A stretch of 64,000 bases of DNA from Acidobacteriota bacterium. GTDB lineage: Bacteria; Actinomycetota; Acidimicrobiia; Spongiisociales; ZC4RG35. The stretch is taken from assembly GCA_022573225.1 (NCBI GenBank), contig JACZUI010000004.1, forward strand, positions 1 to 64,000, read 5' to 3'. This document shows positions 18,177 through 27,555 of the stretch, one piece after another (position 1 is the first letter of the stretch; each line of letters starts with the position of its first letter). Under the pieces are notes generated by a model. That model did no database searches and had not been told where the DNA came from. It saw nothing but the letters and a program-made list of their open reading frames with translations. A program made the position numbers and the translations under genes.

Positions 18177-18210
18177 ACGGGCAAGGAGTCGATCCGTTGT
18201 TCTTGCCCGT
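18177..18210. other. Stem-loop with perfect 9-bp stem in the non-coding island
   Basis: ACGGGCAAG-gagtcgatccgttgtt-CTTGCCCGT. Confidence 0.5.
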
Positions 18211-18400
18211 GATCATTTGATCTAAATCTCGTGCCCGATTCTCCTCTCGACAATTGTGTTGTCTGTTCAGTGAGCAGTTCGGCTCCAGTCTGCTCTTGCT
18301 TTTGTAGAGCTGGTGTTGGACTGCCTTCATGACCAAGACCAGGGTCTGCCGAGGCTTGTCCGGCTCTCGGCTTTCATCACTCCGAGCGACCTTAAGGGCT

Positions 18401-18922
18401 CTAGGGCCTGAACTTGCGGCGAGCCTCGTCGATCATCTCCTGCGACGTCTTAGGAGCTGCGTGCAGATCCAATCCAGCCGGGTCGTCGACAACATGCTCC
18501 GGGGCCATCGAACTCCTGTCCTCCACCTCGAAGAGAGCCTCCTCGAGCGACTTCGGCGCCGGTTTGGTTTCTGGACGAGGCTGCGGCGGCTTGGGAGGGG
18601 CGGGAGCAGGCGATGCCTTGACCGGAGCGGGCGCCGGTGGCTCGGCCCGAGTCGCCGGAGGTCTATCAAGCGACTCGTCGGGCTGCTCGAGCTCCTCGAC
18701 CCGTTTCCTCGACCGTCTCCGTAATGCCCTCCCGGCAGCCAAAAGAACGAAAGCCGGCAGAATCCCCCCTGCGAGGAACCTGGCGATGAAGTCGCCCAGC
18801 GGACCGCCCGGGTTGAGAATCCCCATGCCCCCGAGGACGATCAACGACACCCAGACGAATCCGATCCAGGTGAGAAGCCTCCCCAAAAGGCCTGCCAACT
18901 TCACGTTCCGTTCATCATCCAT
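18401..18922 (-). CDS. Hypothetical membrane protein with Pro/Ala-rich cytoplasmic tail
   Basis: MDDERNVKLAGLLGRLLTWIGFVWVSLIVLGGMGI...LAGGILPAFVLLAAGRALRRRSRKR then PAPAPVKASPAPAPPKPPQPRPETKPAPK. Confidence 0.7.
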   Translation of the reverse strand: MDDERNVKLAGLLGRLLTWIGFVWVSLIVLGGMGILNPGGPLGDFIARFLAGGILPAFVLLAAGRALRRRSRKRVEELEQPDESLDRPPATRAEPPAPAPVKASPAPAPPKPPQPRPETKPAPKSLEEALFEVEDRSSMAPEHVVDDPAGLDLHAAPKTSQEMIDEARRKFRP

Positions 18923-19070
18923 GAGGACATTCAACCACGGGGAGTCTGTTGGACAATGCCGTTGGTCAGATCGGCGGCCAGGCGCGCCACACGCAAGGAC
19001 GAGGTTTCGCCACTCCTTGGGGCGGAATGGGGGGGCCGAGGACACCGCGAGTGGCGATGACCTGGTCGTC

Positions 19071-19106
19071 GAGATGAGTGACATGCATTGTTCGACGGGC
19101 TCCTAG
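19071..19106 (+). repeat. Dispersed 36-bp repeat, copy 1, containing 10-codon ORF MSDMHCSTGS*
   Basis: gagATGAGTGACATGCATTGTTCGACGGGCTCCTAG; 32/36 identical to 48216..48251. Confidence 0.75.
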
Positions 19107-19130
19107 AGCGGAGAAAGGCCGACAGACTCT

Positions 19131-20294
19131 CTAGGGCCGGGTGATGACGGCCCGGAGACGCCAGCCGGCGATCACGAAAAGAACGATGGCGTAGATAGTG
19201 AGAACTCCCAACTCCAGGAGGATGTCGGCCACGGCCCCGTTGCGACGCACCAGCTCAGCAAAGCCGTCGAGGGCCCAGGCATGAGGCGTGATGTGGGCGA
19301 CCTTCTGCATCGTTGGCGAGAACAACTCGGCGGGAAGCATCGATCCACCCAAAGCGGCCAACCCAAGGGCGAGCACCACGCTCACGCCAGCAGCTTGCTG
19401 GTCGTTGGAAAACACCGCCCCCATCAGCATGCCCGCACCTGCTCCTACCGCCGAAAAGGTCACCAGGATGAGGAAGGCCCCGACCGGATCGCCCCAGTTG
19501 ACCCCGAAGATAAGAAAAGTGGCCGCGACGATGTAGAGCCCCTGCACCATGGCGGTCGCCCACCGACCCGCCCCCTCGCCAAGCACGACTGTTCGGACTG
19601 AGGTCGGGGTCGAGAGCATCCGCTGTGAGATCCCCAGTTGGCGGGTGAGAATCAGGGCGGCGGAGCCCGCTAGAGCCGTGAGGAAGACAAACAGCACCAA
19701 CTGCTGTGCAGCCCCAAGGTCGAATCGACCGAGGGTGTCGGGAAAGATTGCTTCTCCCAAGGCCGATGTCTCGACGGTGAGGCTCGCAATCGTCCCTGCC
19801 TGCTCGTCGGCGAGCGCCAGTGCTTCATCGAAGCCGGTGTCTGTCTGCGAACTGGCGAATTCCGCTGCTGCAACCGGTGTCATCACCTCGGAGATCACCG
19901 CGCTGACGGTTGACTGAAGCTGGGCCCCGAACCCGTCTGGTCGGGCCACGAATCCGATCTCGATGACCTCGCCTGCCCTGACCTGGTCGTCCATCCCTTC
20001 CGGGAGGAAGACCCCCGCCTGAACGCCACCACGTTCCACGGCCGTCCTCAGGTCGCCGGATGTCGAGTATTCGGCGATTCGTAGGTCGCCGTCGGCCTCG
20101 AGTCCCTCGACGATCGCCGCCGAGAGCTCACCTGCGTCGGCCCGAAATGTTCCGATGCCCGGGTTGAAATCGCCACCAAACTGAGCACCGATCAGAAGGA
20201 TGATCGCTAGCGGGAAGACGAAAACGAAAAAGATGTTGGATCGCTCTCGCAGCATCCGACGGACATTTGTCCGGGCGATGGCTACCACTTTCAT
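19131..20294 (-). CDS. ABC-2 type transporter permease
   Basis: MKVVAIARTNVRRMLRERSNIFFVFVFPLAIILLIGAQFGG, large extracellular loop, C-terminal TM cluster; ATGA overlap with the upstream permease. Confidence 0.88.
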   Translation of the reverse strand: MKVVAIARTNVRRMLRERSNIFFVFVFPLAIILLIGAQFGGDFNPGIGTFRADAGELSAAIVEGLEADGDLRIAEYSTSGDLRTAVERGGVQAGVFLPEGMDDQVRAGEVIEIGFVARPDGFGAQLQSTVSAVISEVMTPVAAAEFASSQTDTGFDEALALADEQAGTIASLTVETSALGEAIFPDTLGRFDLGAAQQLVLFVFLTALAGSAALILTRQLGISQRMLSTPTSVRTVVLGEGAGRWATAMVQGLYIVAATFLIFGVNWGDPVGAFLILVTFSAVGAGAGMLMGAVFSNDQQAAGVSVVLALGLAALGGSMLPAELFSPTMQKVAHITPHAWALDGFAELVRRNGAVADILLELGVLTIYAIVLFVIAGWRLRAVITRP

Positions 20295-21502
20295 CGCTTC
20301 ATCCTTCGTGTCAGGAGGATCCATGCGGCCGAGCCGAATACAACGGCGAACAAGAGAATCGCCCCTGCCGCTGGGAGGGCGGCGGTCCATTCGGCTCCAT
20401 CGGACAGGTCGCCCAGACCACGCATGAACCAGGCATGAGGGGTCAGATAGGAGAGGCGTGACAGGAGGTCATCGCCTTGACCAACCGGGAAGAAAGTCCC
20501 TCCCAGCATTCCGAGCGTTACGGCGATTATCGCTCCCAGATTCCCGGCACCCTCCGGGGTCTTGGCGATGGAGGCGACAAGCCCCATGATCGCAACAGCC
20601 GACAGGACGCCGGCGATGACCAACGACGCGACCCCGAGCGGGGCGCCCCAGTCGGCGCCCATGCCTATCTCCGTGTCACCGACCTCGATCGTCAACGACG
20701 TTGCGGCAATCAGGACCGTCATCGAGATGATCCCGAGAGCAAAGGAGAGGATCGCCTTGCCGGTTATGACGCTGGTACGACCGATCGGGGCTGCCAGCAG
20801 CCGGGCAAGCGTGCCGTCTCGCTCTTCCTCGAGAATGCCCGATACCCCGAATTGAACCGTGAAGAACAAGAAGAACACCGCCATCCCGGCGGCGAAGTAG
20901 GTGGCTCCGTCCAGTTGACGGGTGGCGGCGGACACGTCGACCATCGTGAACGACCGGCCCTCGGCGGCTGCTGTCTGGCTCCATTGCCCGATCTGTTCGG
21001 GCGTGGGAGGCACCGGACTCACCGCGATAGTCACACCGACAGAGATCTGAGCGCCGGCGACCCCCTGGCTGAATTGGTCGGCAATCGATGTGGCGATCTG
21101 AGTCGAAGTTGGTGCGTCGATGTCCCCCACCACATGGAGGGTGAACGGATCCTGAGCCCGGAGCGCGTCACCCATTCCCTCCTCGATGAGAAAGAACGCC
21201 TTGATGGCGTTTTCATCCACGGCGGCCTCTGCATCGGCTTGAGTGCCGAATGCTTGGATAGTGAGGATTCCCTCGTCTTCCAACGCTTCGAGGACACCCT
21301 CGAACGACTCGGAGATTTCCGTTTGGTCGAGGTCGACTATCCCGTAATCCAGATCGAGTGAGTTCGCACTCAACGCGTTTCCAAAGACCAGGTCGAAGAT
21401 GAAGGCCAACGCAAGCGGGGCGATGATTCCGATGATGAACGCCGAGCGGTCTCGGACCCTCAGCTTGAGGTCCTTCGTCGCTATCAGCGTCGAAGCGCTC
21501 AC
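20291..21502 (-). CDS. ABC-2 type transporter permease
   Basis: VSASTLIATKDLKLRVRDRSAFIIGIIAPLALAFIFDLVFG...GILEEERDGTLARLLAAPIGRTSVITGKAILSFALG. Confidence 0.88.
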   Translation of the reverse strand: MSASTLIATKDLKLRVRDRSAFIIGIIAPLALAFIFDLVFGNALSANSLDLDYGIVDLDQTEISESFEGVLEALEDEGILTIQAFGTQADAEAAVDENAIKAFFLIEEGMGDALRAQDPFTLHVVGDIDAPTSTQIATSIADQFSQGVAGAQISVGVTIAVSPVPPTPEQIGQWSQTAAAEGRSFTMVDVSAATRQLDGATYFAAGMAVFFLFFTVQFGVSGILEEERDGTLARLLAAPIGRTSVITGKAILSFALGIISMTVLIAATSLTIEVGDTEIGMGADWGAPLGVASLVIAGVLSAVAIMGLVASIAKTPEGAGNLGAIIAVTLGMLGGTFFPVGQGDDLLSRLSYLTPHAWFMRGLGDLSDGAEWTAALPAAGAILLFAVVFGSAAWILLTRRMKR

Positions 21503-21553
21503 TAGTGCCCTGTCCAGTGAACGCGGCAAACGTTGCTGGTCCAAGCACCGAAC

Positions 21554-22462
21554 TCAGTCACGAAGGGCTTTGCCGGTCAGATGGAGGAAGACAGCCTCGA
21601 GGTTGGGTTCTACCACCTCGACGCCGGTGATGGTCACACCGGCTCCGGACACTTCGGATAGCAGACTCGGGAGAAGGCTGGCCGCGTCGCCGGCGAGGAT
21701 CTCAATCCGGTGATCAGACGGGCTTGCCTCAAACACGTCGGGAAGTCGACGGGCCACTTCAGCAGCGCCCGTCAGGTCTCCCGATGCGGTGATCGTCACA
21801 CGGTCCTTCTGGCCCACCATCGATACCAGCTCGCGACGGGTTCCCTCCGCCTTGATGGTTCCCTCATCGATGATGGCTACCCGATCACAGAGCCGCTCTG
21901 CTTCCTCCATGTAGTGGGTGGTATAGAGGACTGCCGTTCCCTCTCCGCTCAGTTCCTCGATCGACTCGAGAATCGCATTCCGGGATTGAGGGTCCACCCC
22001 CACGGTCGGCTCATCGAGGATGAGGAGCTCGGGCTTGTGAAGAAGACCAACCCCAATGTTCAACCGCCGCTTCATGCCACCGGAGAACTCCTTGGTCAGG
22101 TCATCACGTCTATCGGTCAGCGCGACGACCTCGAGCACCTGATCGACTCTCGACGCGAGAGCCGGTCCTGACATTCCATAGAGCCTGCCGAAGAAAGCAA
22201 GGTTCTCGGTCGCGGTGAGATCGGGATATATCGCCAGATCCTGGGGCACCAGTCCGATGAACCGCTTCCCCTTCACCGAGGAGGTGGTGATCCTCTCGCC
22301 GGAGATGGTGACAGTTCCGCTGTCCGGCTCCAACAGCCCGGCGATCATCGAGATCGAGGTCGTCTTCCCGGCACCGTTGGGCCCCAACAGTCCGAAAGTC
22401 TCCCCCGCTTCGATGGCCAAATCAACGCCGTCGACAGCCGTCAGGTCGCCAAAGGTCTTCAC
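21554..22462 (-). CDS. ABC transporter ATP-binding protein
   Basis: GLLGPNGAGKTTSISMIAGLL; KEFSGGMKRRLNIGVGLLHKPELLILDEPTVGVDPQSR. Confidence 0.93.
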   Translation of the reverse strand: MKTFGDLTAVDGVDLAIEAGETFGLLGPNGAGKTTSISMIAGLLEPDSGTVTISGERITTSSVKGKRFIGLVPQDLAIYPDLTATENLAFFGRLYGMSGPALASRVDQVLEVVALTDRRDDLTKEFSGGMKRRLNIGVGLLHKPELLILDEPTVGVDPQSRNAILESIEELSGEGTAVLYTTHYMEEAERLCDRVAIIDEGTIKAEGTRRELVSMVGQKDRVTITASGDLTGAAEVARRLPDVFEASPSDHRIEILAGDAASLLPSLLSEVSGAGVTITGVEVVEPNLEAVFLHLTGKALRD

Positions 22463-22488
22463 CAGTGCCTTAGCCCGCAGAACAATGG

Positions 22489-23880
22489 TCAGAAAATCTC
22501 CCTACCGATAGTGAGACCGATCGCGGCCGCCTGGCCAGCAGTCGGTTCGGCACAACAGAACCAGCTCTCGGTCAAGTGAGGAACCGGGCCGGTCGACGGG
22601 GGCATCGGGCCTAGATCGACACCCACAGCCCGACCGATCGCCTCGCGCATCAGACCAAGCGTGGTCAGGGCCTCTGCACCGCAATCGGAGCCTGCCGCGG
22701 CAAGGGCGTCCAGCTCCTTGTGGAGCACTTCGGCCTCCGGATCCGCGAAAGCCCACTCCCAGGTCAGCGAGGTCGGCTCATACCGGGCGAGATGGGGAGC
22801 GACCGCGGTGTGGTTCTCGAGCAAAGACCCCTCCGGGATCAGGAGCTTGATCGCCAGTTGAACCGGGTCGGTTGCCTCCCACAGCGACATCTCATCCAAG
22901 AAGCGCACCAGTTCGACCATGTCATCGGGCGTGGTCCATGGGAAGAACGGGAGCCACGTCGGGCGGACAAAGACCTCGGCCGCTCTGAGAAGTCCGACCG
23001 CAGCCCGCATATCGGCCACGGTGTGGTTCTTGTCGAGGATCTCCAGGGTCGTCTCCTCGACCGTCTCGAATGCGCTCACCACGAATAGCAATCCCAGCTC
23101 GGACAACTCCGGCCAGAGGTCGGGATGCTGAAGAATGTGCGACACCTTGACGGTGGCATCGAAGGTCAGATCCGGGTGACGAAGGTGCGCTTGACGCAAC
23201 AAGTCGGTCGAGTATCGGGGGGCATTGAGAAAATCGGGGTCGCCAAAGGTGACGTGTTGCACTCCGGCATCGACCAACTGATCGATGTCGGCGATAACCG
23301 CCTCGGCGCCGACGACACGCATCCGCCCGTCGTAAAGCACCGGTATCGGACAATGCCGACACCGGTGACGGCACCCGTGCGATGCCTCGACGGCACCCAC
23401 CAGACGAGCCTCGCCCTCCCACTCGAGACGGGCGTACTCAGATAGTGGGGGAAGTGTCGATCGGTCGGGAGCAAGGAAGTCGGTCTTGCCGATGTCGACC
23501 ACAAGCCTGCTGTCCCGACTCAGCGACGACGCCCACTCCACGAGCTCCGATTCGTATTCGCCTGCGACGAGCCGGTCGACGACGGCACCGAGAGTGTGCT
23601 CCTGGCCGACTGCGGCGTAGAGGCCATAGAACGCGATAGGAAGTTTGGGGTGGACAGATCTGATCTGAGATGCGATGCCGATTGCGAGACGCATTGCGGT
23701 ATGCATCGGCACAGAAACCGCCACACCATCGAAGTAGCCGAGGGAAACGGAGCCGAGATCCTCGACAGCCGTGTCGATTGTGGACACTTCATGTCCGGCA
23801 GCTCGCAGCGCGGCCGCCGGGGAGGCCAGGTGAAACGGCTGCCGACCCAGCTCATAGGTCGAGATGAGAAGGAGGTGCAC
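22489..23880 (-). CDS. B12-binding-type radical SAM protein with C-terminal CCAEP motif (CUAEP/CCAEP-tail family)
   Basis: GTG start at 23880: VHLLLISTYELGRQPFHLASPAAALRAAGHEV...; radical SAM CX3CX2C in EASHGCRHRCRHCPIP; C-terminus ESWFCCAEPTAGQAAAIGLTIGREIF. Confidence 0.85.
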   Translation of the reverse strand: MHLLLISTYELGRQPFHLASPAAALRAAGHEVSTIDTAVEDLGSVSLGYFDGVAVSVPMHTAMRLAIGIASQIRSVHPKLPIAFYGLYAAVGQEHTLGAVVDRLVAGEYESELVEWASSLSRDSRLVVDIGKTDFLAPDRSTLPPLSEYARLEWEGEARLVGAVEASHGCRHRCRHCPIPVLYDGRMRVVGAEAVIADIDQLVDAGVQHVTFGDPDFLNAPRYSTDLLRQAHLRHPDLTFDATVKVSHILQHPDLWPELSELGLLFVVSAFETVEETTLEILDKNHTVADMRAAVGLLRAAEVFVRPTWLPFFPWTTPDDMVELVRFLDEMSLWEATDPVQLAIKLLIPEGSLLENHTAVAPHLARYEPTSLTWEWAFADPEAEVLHKELDALAAAGSDCGAEALTTLGLMREAIGRAVGVDLGPMPPSTGPVPHLTESWFCCAEPTAGQAAAIGLTIGREIF

Positions 23881-23919
23881 GTCGAAAGTGTAAGAACTGC
23901 CGCGCGGTAGCCTCGAATC

Positions 23920-24804
23920 GTGAAGAGCTACAAGCAGACAGCGTTTGGCCCCACCCATTTCGTCGACCACGGAGGGGCGGGACCGACCACGGTGCTCGTA
24001 CACGGCCTCGGTGGTTCGACGACAAACTGGAACGCCGTCGCCCCCCGCCTGGCCAACCGGTCCCACGTCGTTGCGATGGATCTCCCGGGGTTCGGCCTCA
24101 CTCCCCCGGGCCATGACTTCAAGCTGACGACCCACCAGGCGGCCCTAGAAGCATTCATTGAGACGCTGGAAACACCGGTGACACTGATCGGGAACTCGAC
24201 AGGAGGCCTCATCTCGGAGATGGTCGCCGCCACCCGGCCCGAGTTGGTGAGTCGTTTGATCCTCATTTCCCCGGCCACCCCATGGGTGTTCCCCGACGAC
24301 CGACTCGACTGGCCAACCGTTTACCGGCTCCTCATACAGGCAACTCCTCTCATCGGAGCCGCATACGGCCGGTACATGTTGCGTCGCTACACCCCTGAGG
24401 AACTGGTCAGGCTTGGATTCCAGTCGGTCGCATACAAAGCCGGGCGTGTGCCATTGGAGATCGTCGAAGACACCATCGACCTCCACCGCGTCAGACGACA
24501 TCTCCCCTGGGCGACCAGGGCCACCAACCGGACTGCGACGTCCGTAGCTCTCCTATACGCCCGGAAGGGCGAGTTCGCCAGGATGGTTCGCCAGATCGAG
24601 GCGCCGACACTGGTGCTCCAGGGGCTGGAAGACCACATCATCTCTCCCACAGCGGTCGAGTGGTTGTGCTCGCTGCGCCCCGAGTGGATGCTCATTCAGA
24701 TGGATGACACCGGCCATACCCCCCAACTGGATGCTCCCCTTCGCACCGTTGGGATCATCGAGGAGTGGCTCGCCGCATCCGATCCGGTATCGCTCGGAGC
24801 CTGA
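23920..24804 (+). CDS. Alpha/beta hydrolase
   Basis: VLVHGLGGSTTNWNAVAPRLA; nucleophile elbow GNSTGG; HTPQLDAPLRT near the C-terminus. Confidence 0.88.
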   Translation: MKSYKQTAFGPTHFVDHGGAGPTTVLVHGLGGSTTNWNAVAPRLANRSHVVAMDLPGFGLTPPGHDFKLTTHQAALEAFIETLETPVTLIGNSTGGLISEMVAATRPELVSRLILISPATPWVFPDDRLDWPTVYRLLIQATPLIGAAYGRYMLRRYTPEELVRLGFQSVAYKAGRVPLEIVEDTIDLHRVRRHLPWATRATNRTATSVALLYARKGEFARMVRQIEAPTLVLQGLEDHIISPTAVEWLCSLRPEWMLIQMDDTGHTPQLDAPLRTVGIIEEWLAASDPVSLGA

Positions 24805-24831
24805 ACCGGGACCCTCACTAGGATCGACGCG

Positions 24832-27555
24832 ATGTCAGCCGACCTCGGGAAGACACTCGGGGACGAGTACGTCCATCAGCTACCCGACAGTGATCCTGTA
24901 GAGACCAAGGAATGGATCGAGTCTCTGGACGGGGTTGTTGCCGAGTACGGGCCGGATCGTGCCCGGTTCCTGGTAGCCAAGCTGATCGAGAGGGCGCACG
25001 AGACCAGTCTCGGCGTGCCCGGCGCTGTGACGACCCCGTACATCAACTCCATTCCGCCCGAGGAGGAGCCGGAGTTCCCCGGCGACGAAGACATCGAGAG
25101 GCGCATCCGCCGTTTCATTCGATGGAACGCAGCCGTCATGGTGATCAAGGCGAACCACCGCGAGAAGGGAATCGGTGGCCACCTCTCGACCTTCGCTTCG
25201 TCGGCCACCCTGTATGAGATCGGCTTCAACCATTTCTTCCGCGGGAAGAATGCCCCCGGTGGGGGGGACCACATATATTTCCAGGGCCACGCCGCCCCCG
25301 GCGTGTATGCCCGCGCCTATCTCGAGGGCCGGTTCGACGAGAAGCATCTCGACAACTTCAGGTTCGAGATCGACGGAGACGGGCTTTCGTCCTACCCGCA
25401 CCCGCGTCTCATGCCCGACTTCTGGGAATTCCCCACTGTCTCCATGGGCATCGGCCCGATCAACTCGATCTATCACGCTCGGTTCAACAAATACCTGGCC
25501 AACCGCGGACTTGACGACACATCCAACTCGAACGTCTGGTGCTTCATCGGCGACGGCGAAACCGACGAGCCGGAGACCCTCGGGGCGATATCGCTGGCAA
25601 GCCGGGAACGCCTCGACAACCTCATTTGGGTGATCAACTGCAACCTTCAGCGACTCGACGGGCCTGTCCGAGGGAACAGTCAGATCATCACGGAGCTGGA
25701 GGCCGTCTTCCGCGGTGCCGGATGGAATGTCATCAAGGTCATCTGGGGAGGCGGTTGGGACGCGCTTCTGGCCCGGGACCACGAAGGCGCCCTCGTCAAC
25801 GTGATGAACACAACGGTCGACGGCGAGTACCAACGTTATAAGGTTGAAGACGGCGGTTACGTGCGTGATCACTTCTTTGGCAAGGATCCCCGCACCAAAG
25901 AAATGGTTGCCGACATGTCCGACGCCGAGATTTGGGCTCTGCGCAGGGGTGGACTCGATTTTCGCAAGGTCTATGCGGCATACAAAGTGGCCACCGAACT
26001 CGACAACGGCAAGCCCACGGTCATCCTTGCCAAGACGATCAAGGGATGGACTCTCGGTCCCGACGTCGAAGGACGCAACGCCACCCACCAGATCAAAGAG
26101 ATGACCAACAAGCAGCTGATGGATCTTCGGGCAACTCTGCACCTCGAGAACGAGATCTCCGTCGAGTCTCTCGAAGGTGACAAAGAGCCCCCCTATTACC
26201 GGCCCGGGCCGGGCACACCTGAGCTCGAATACCTCAAGGCGCGTCGCGACTCCCTGGGAGGGCCCGTTCCAAGCCGCATAGTTACCGAAATGTCGACGCC
26301 CCTCCCCGACAAAGACGCCTATTCGGAGATCTACGCCGGATCCGGAAAGGTGGAGGCCTCCACCACCTCGGCATTCACCCGGCTGTTGCGCAACCTGGCC
26401 AGAGCTGATGGGTTTGGCGAGAGAATTGTGCCCATCGTTCCCGACGAGGCGAGAACGTTCGGTATGGACTCACTGTTTCGCGAGCTCAAGATCTATGCCA
26501 GCCAGGGCCAGCTCTACGAGCCTGTTGATGCATCGATGCTTCTGTCCTACGCCGAGAGCCAGGACGGCCAAATCCTCGAAGAGGGAATAACCGAAGCCGG
26601 CTCCCTGGCATCCTGGATTGCGGCGGCCACGTCTTATGCCACTCGTGGCGTGCCGATGATCCCCTTCTTCATCTTCTACTCGATGTTCGGATTCCAGCGG
26701 GTGGGAGACCTGATCTGGTCGGCGGCGGACTCGCGGGCTCGAGGCTTCCTTCTTGGCGCGACCGCGGGTAGAACAACCCTTCAAGGCGAGGGACTTCAAC
26801 ACCAGGACGGACACAGTCTCGTCCTTGCCGGCACGGTCCCTGTCTGTCAGACGTACGACCCAGCATTTGCCTACGAGGTGGGCACCGTCGTGGAGGATGG
26901 TCTCAAACGGATGTACGGGTCCAACCCCGAGGACATTTTCTATTACCTCACGCTCTACAACGAGAACTACAGCCAGCCAGCCCGGCCCGAGGGTGCCGAA
27001 CGAGGCATCATCGAAGGCCTTTACAAATGGCAGGATGCGCCTGAGACATCCGGCCCGGCGGCTGCGATCCTCTTTTCCGGCTCGGCCAACCTCGCCGCCC
27101 GGGAGGCCGTCACTGAGCTGGCCGCGCATTACGAGATCGGGGCCGAGTTGTGGTCGGTTACCTCGTACAAGAACCTCAGAGAGGAAGCACTTTCTGCCGA
27201 CCGGTGGAACCGGCTCCACCCGAATGAGCCCCCGCGAGTCCCTCTTGTCACTGAAAGGCTGTCGAAGGCTCCCCGGCCCAAGATTGCGGTGACCGACTTC
27301 ATGACCCTGGTTCCTGATCAGGTGTCCCGCTGGATCCCGGGGACCTATGTCATCCTGGGCACAGACGGATTTGGACGTTCCGACTCACGATCTGCCCTGC
27401 GCCGCTTCTTCGAGACCGACACAGGAAACGTCGTGGTGGCCACCCTCTCCGCCCTCGCCAACGATGGCGCAGTGACTCGATCCGTGGTCGATGACGCCCT
27501 CGATCGCTATGGAATCGACCCCGATCGACCAGATCCGGCCACTCAGCACCGATGA
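24832..27555 (+). CDS. aceE: Pyruvate dehydrogenase E1 component, homodimeric type
   Basis: 907 aa; NSIPPEEEPEFPGDEDIERRIRRFIRWNAAVMV, GDGETDEPE TPP-binding motif, GEGLQHQDGHS. Confidence 0.95.
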   Translation: MSADLGKTLGDEYVHQLPDSDPVETKEWIESLDGVVAEYGPDRARFLVAKLIERAHETSLGVPGAVTTPYINSIPPEEEPEFPGDEDIERRIRRFIRWNAAVMVIKANHREKGIGGHLSTFASSATLYEIGFNHFFRGKNAPGGGDHIYFQGHAAPGVYARAYLEGRFDEKHLDNFRFEIDGDGLSSYPHPRLMPDFWEFPTVSMGIGPINSIYHARFNKYLANRGLDDTSNSNVWCFIGDGETDEPETLGAISLASRERLDNLIWVINCNLQRLDGPVRGNSQIITELEAVFRGAGWNVIKVIWGGGWDALLARDHEGALVNVMNTTVDGEYQRYKVEDGGYVRDHFFGKDPRTKEMVADMSDAEIWALRRGGLDFRKVYAAYKVATELDNGKPTVILAKTIKGWTLGPDVEGRNATHQIKEMTNKQLMDLRATLHLENEISVESLEGDKEPPYYRPGPGTPELEYLKARRDSLGGPVPSRIVTEMSTPLPDKDAYSEIYAGSGKVEASTTSAFTRLLRNLARADGFGERIVPIVPDEARTFGMDSLFRELKIYASQGQLYEPVDASMLLSYAESQDGQILEEGITEAGSLASWIAAATSYATRGVPMIPFFIFYSMFGFQRVGDLIWSAADSRARGFLLGATAGRTTLQGEGLQHQDGHSLVLAGTVPVCQTYDPAFAYEVGTVVEDGLKRMYGSNPEDIFYYLTLYNENYSQPARPEGAERGIIEGLYKWQDAPETSGPAAAILFSGSANLAAREAVTELAAHYEIGAELWSVTSYKNLREEALSADRWNRLHPNEPPRVPLVTERLSKAPRPKIAVTDFMTLVPDQVSRWIPGTYVILGTDGFGRSDSRSALRRFFETDTGNVVVATLSALANDGAVTRSVVDDALDRYGIDPDRPDPATQHR

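Noticed and set aside
24880-26142. 420-aa minus-strand ORF
   Set aside because: Antisense to aceE, with no family-like motifs.
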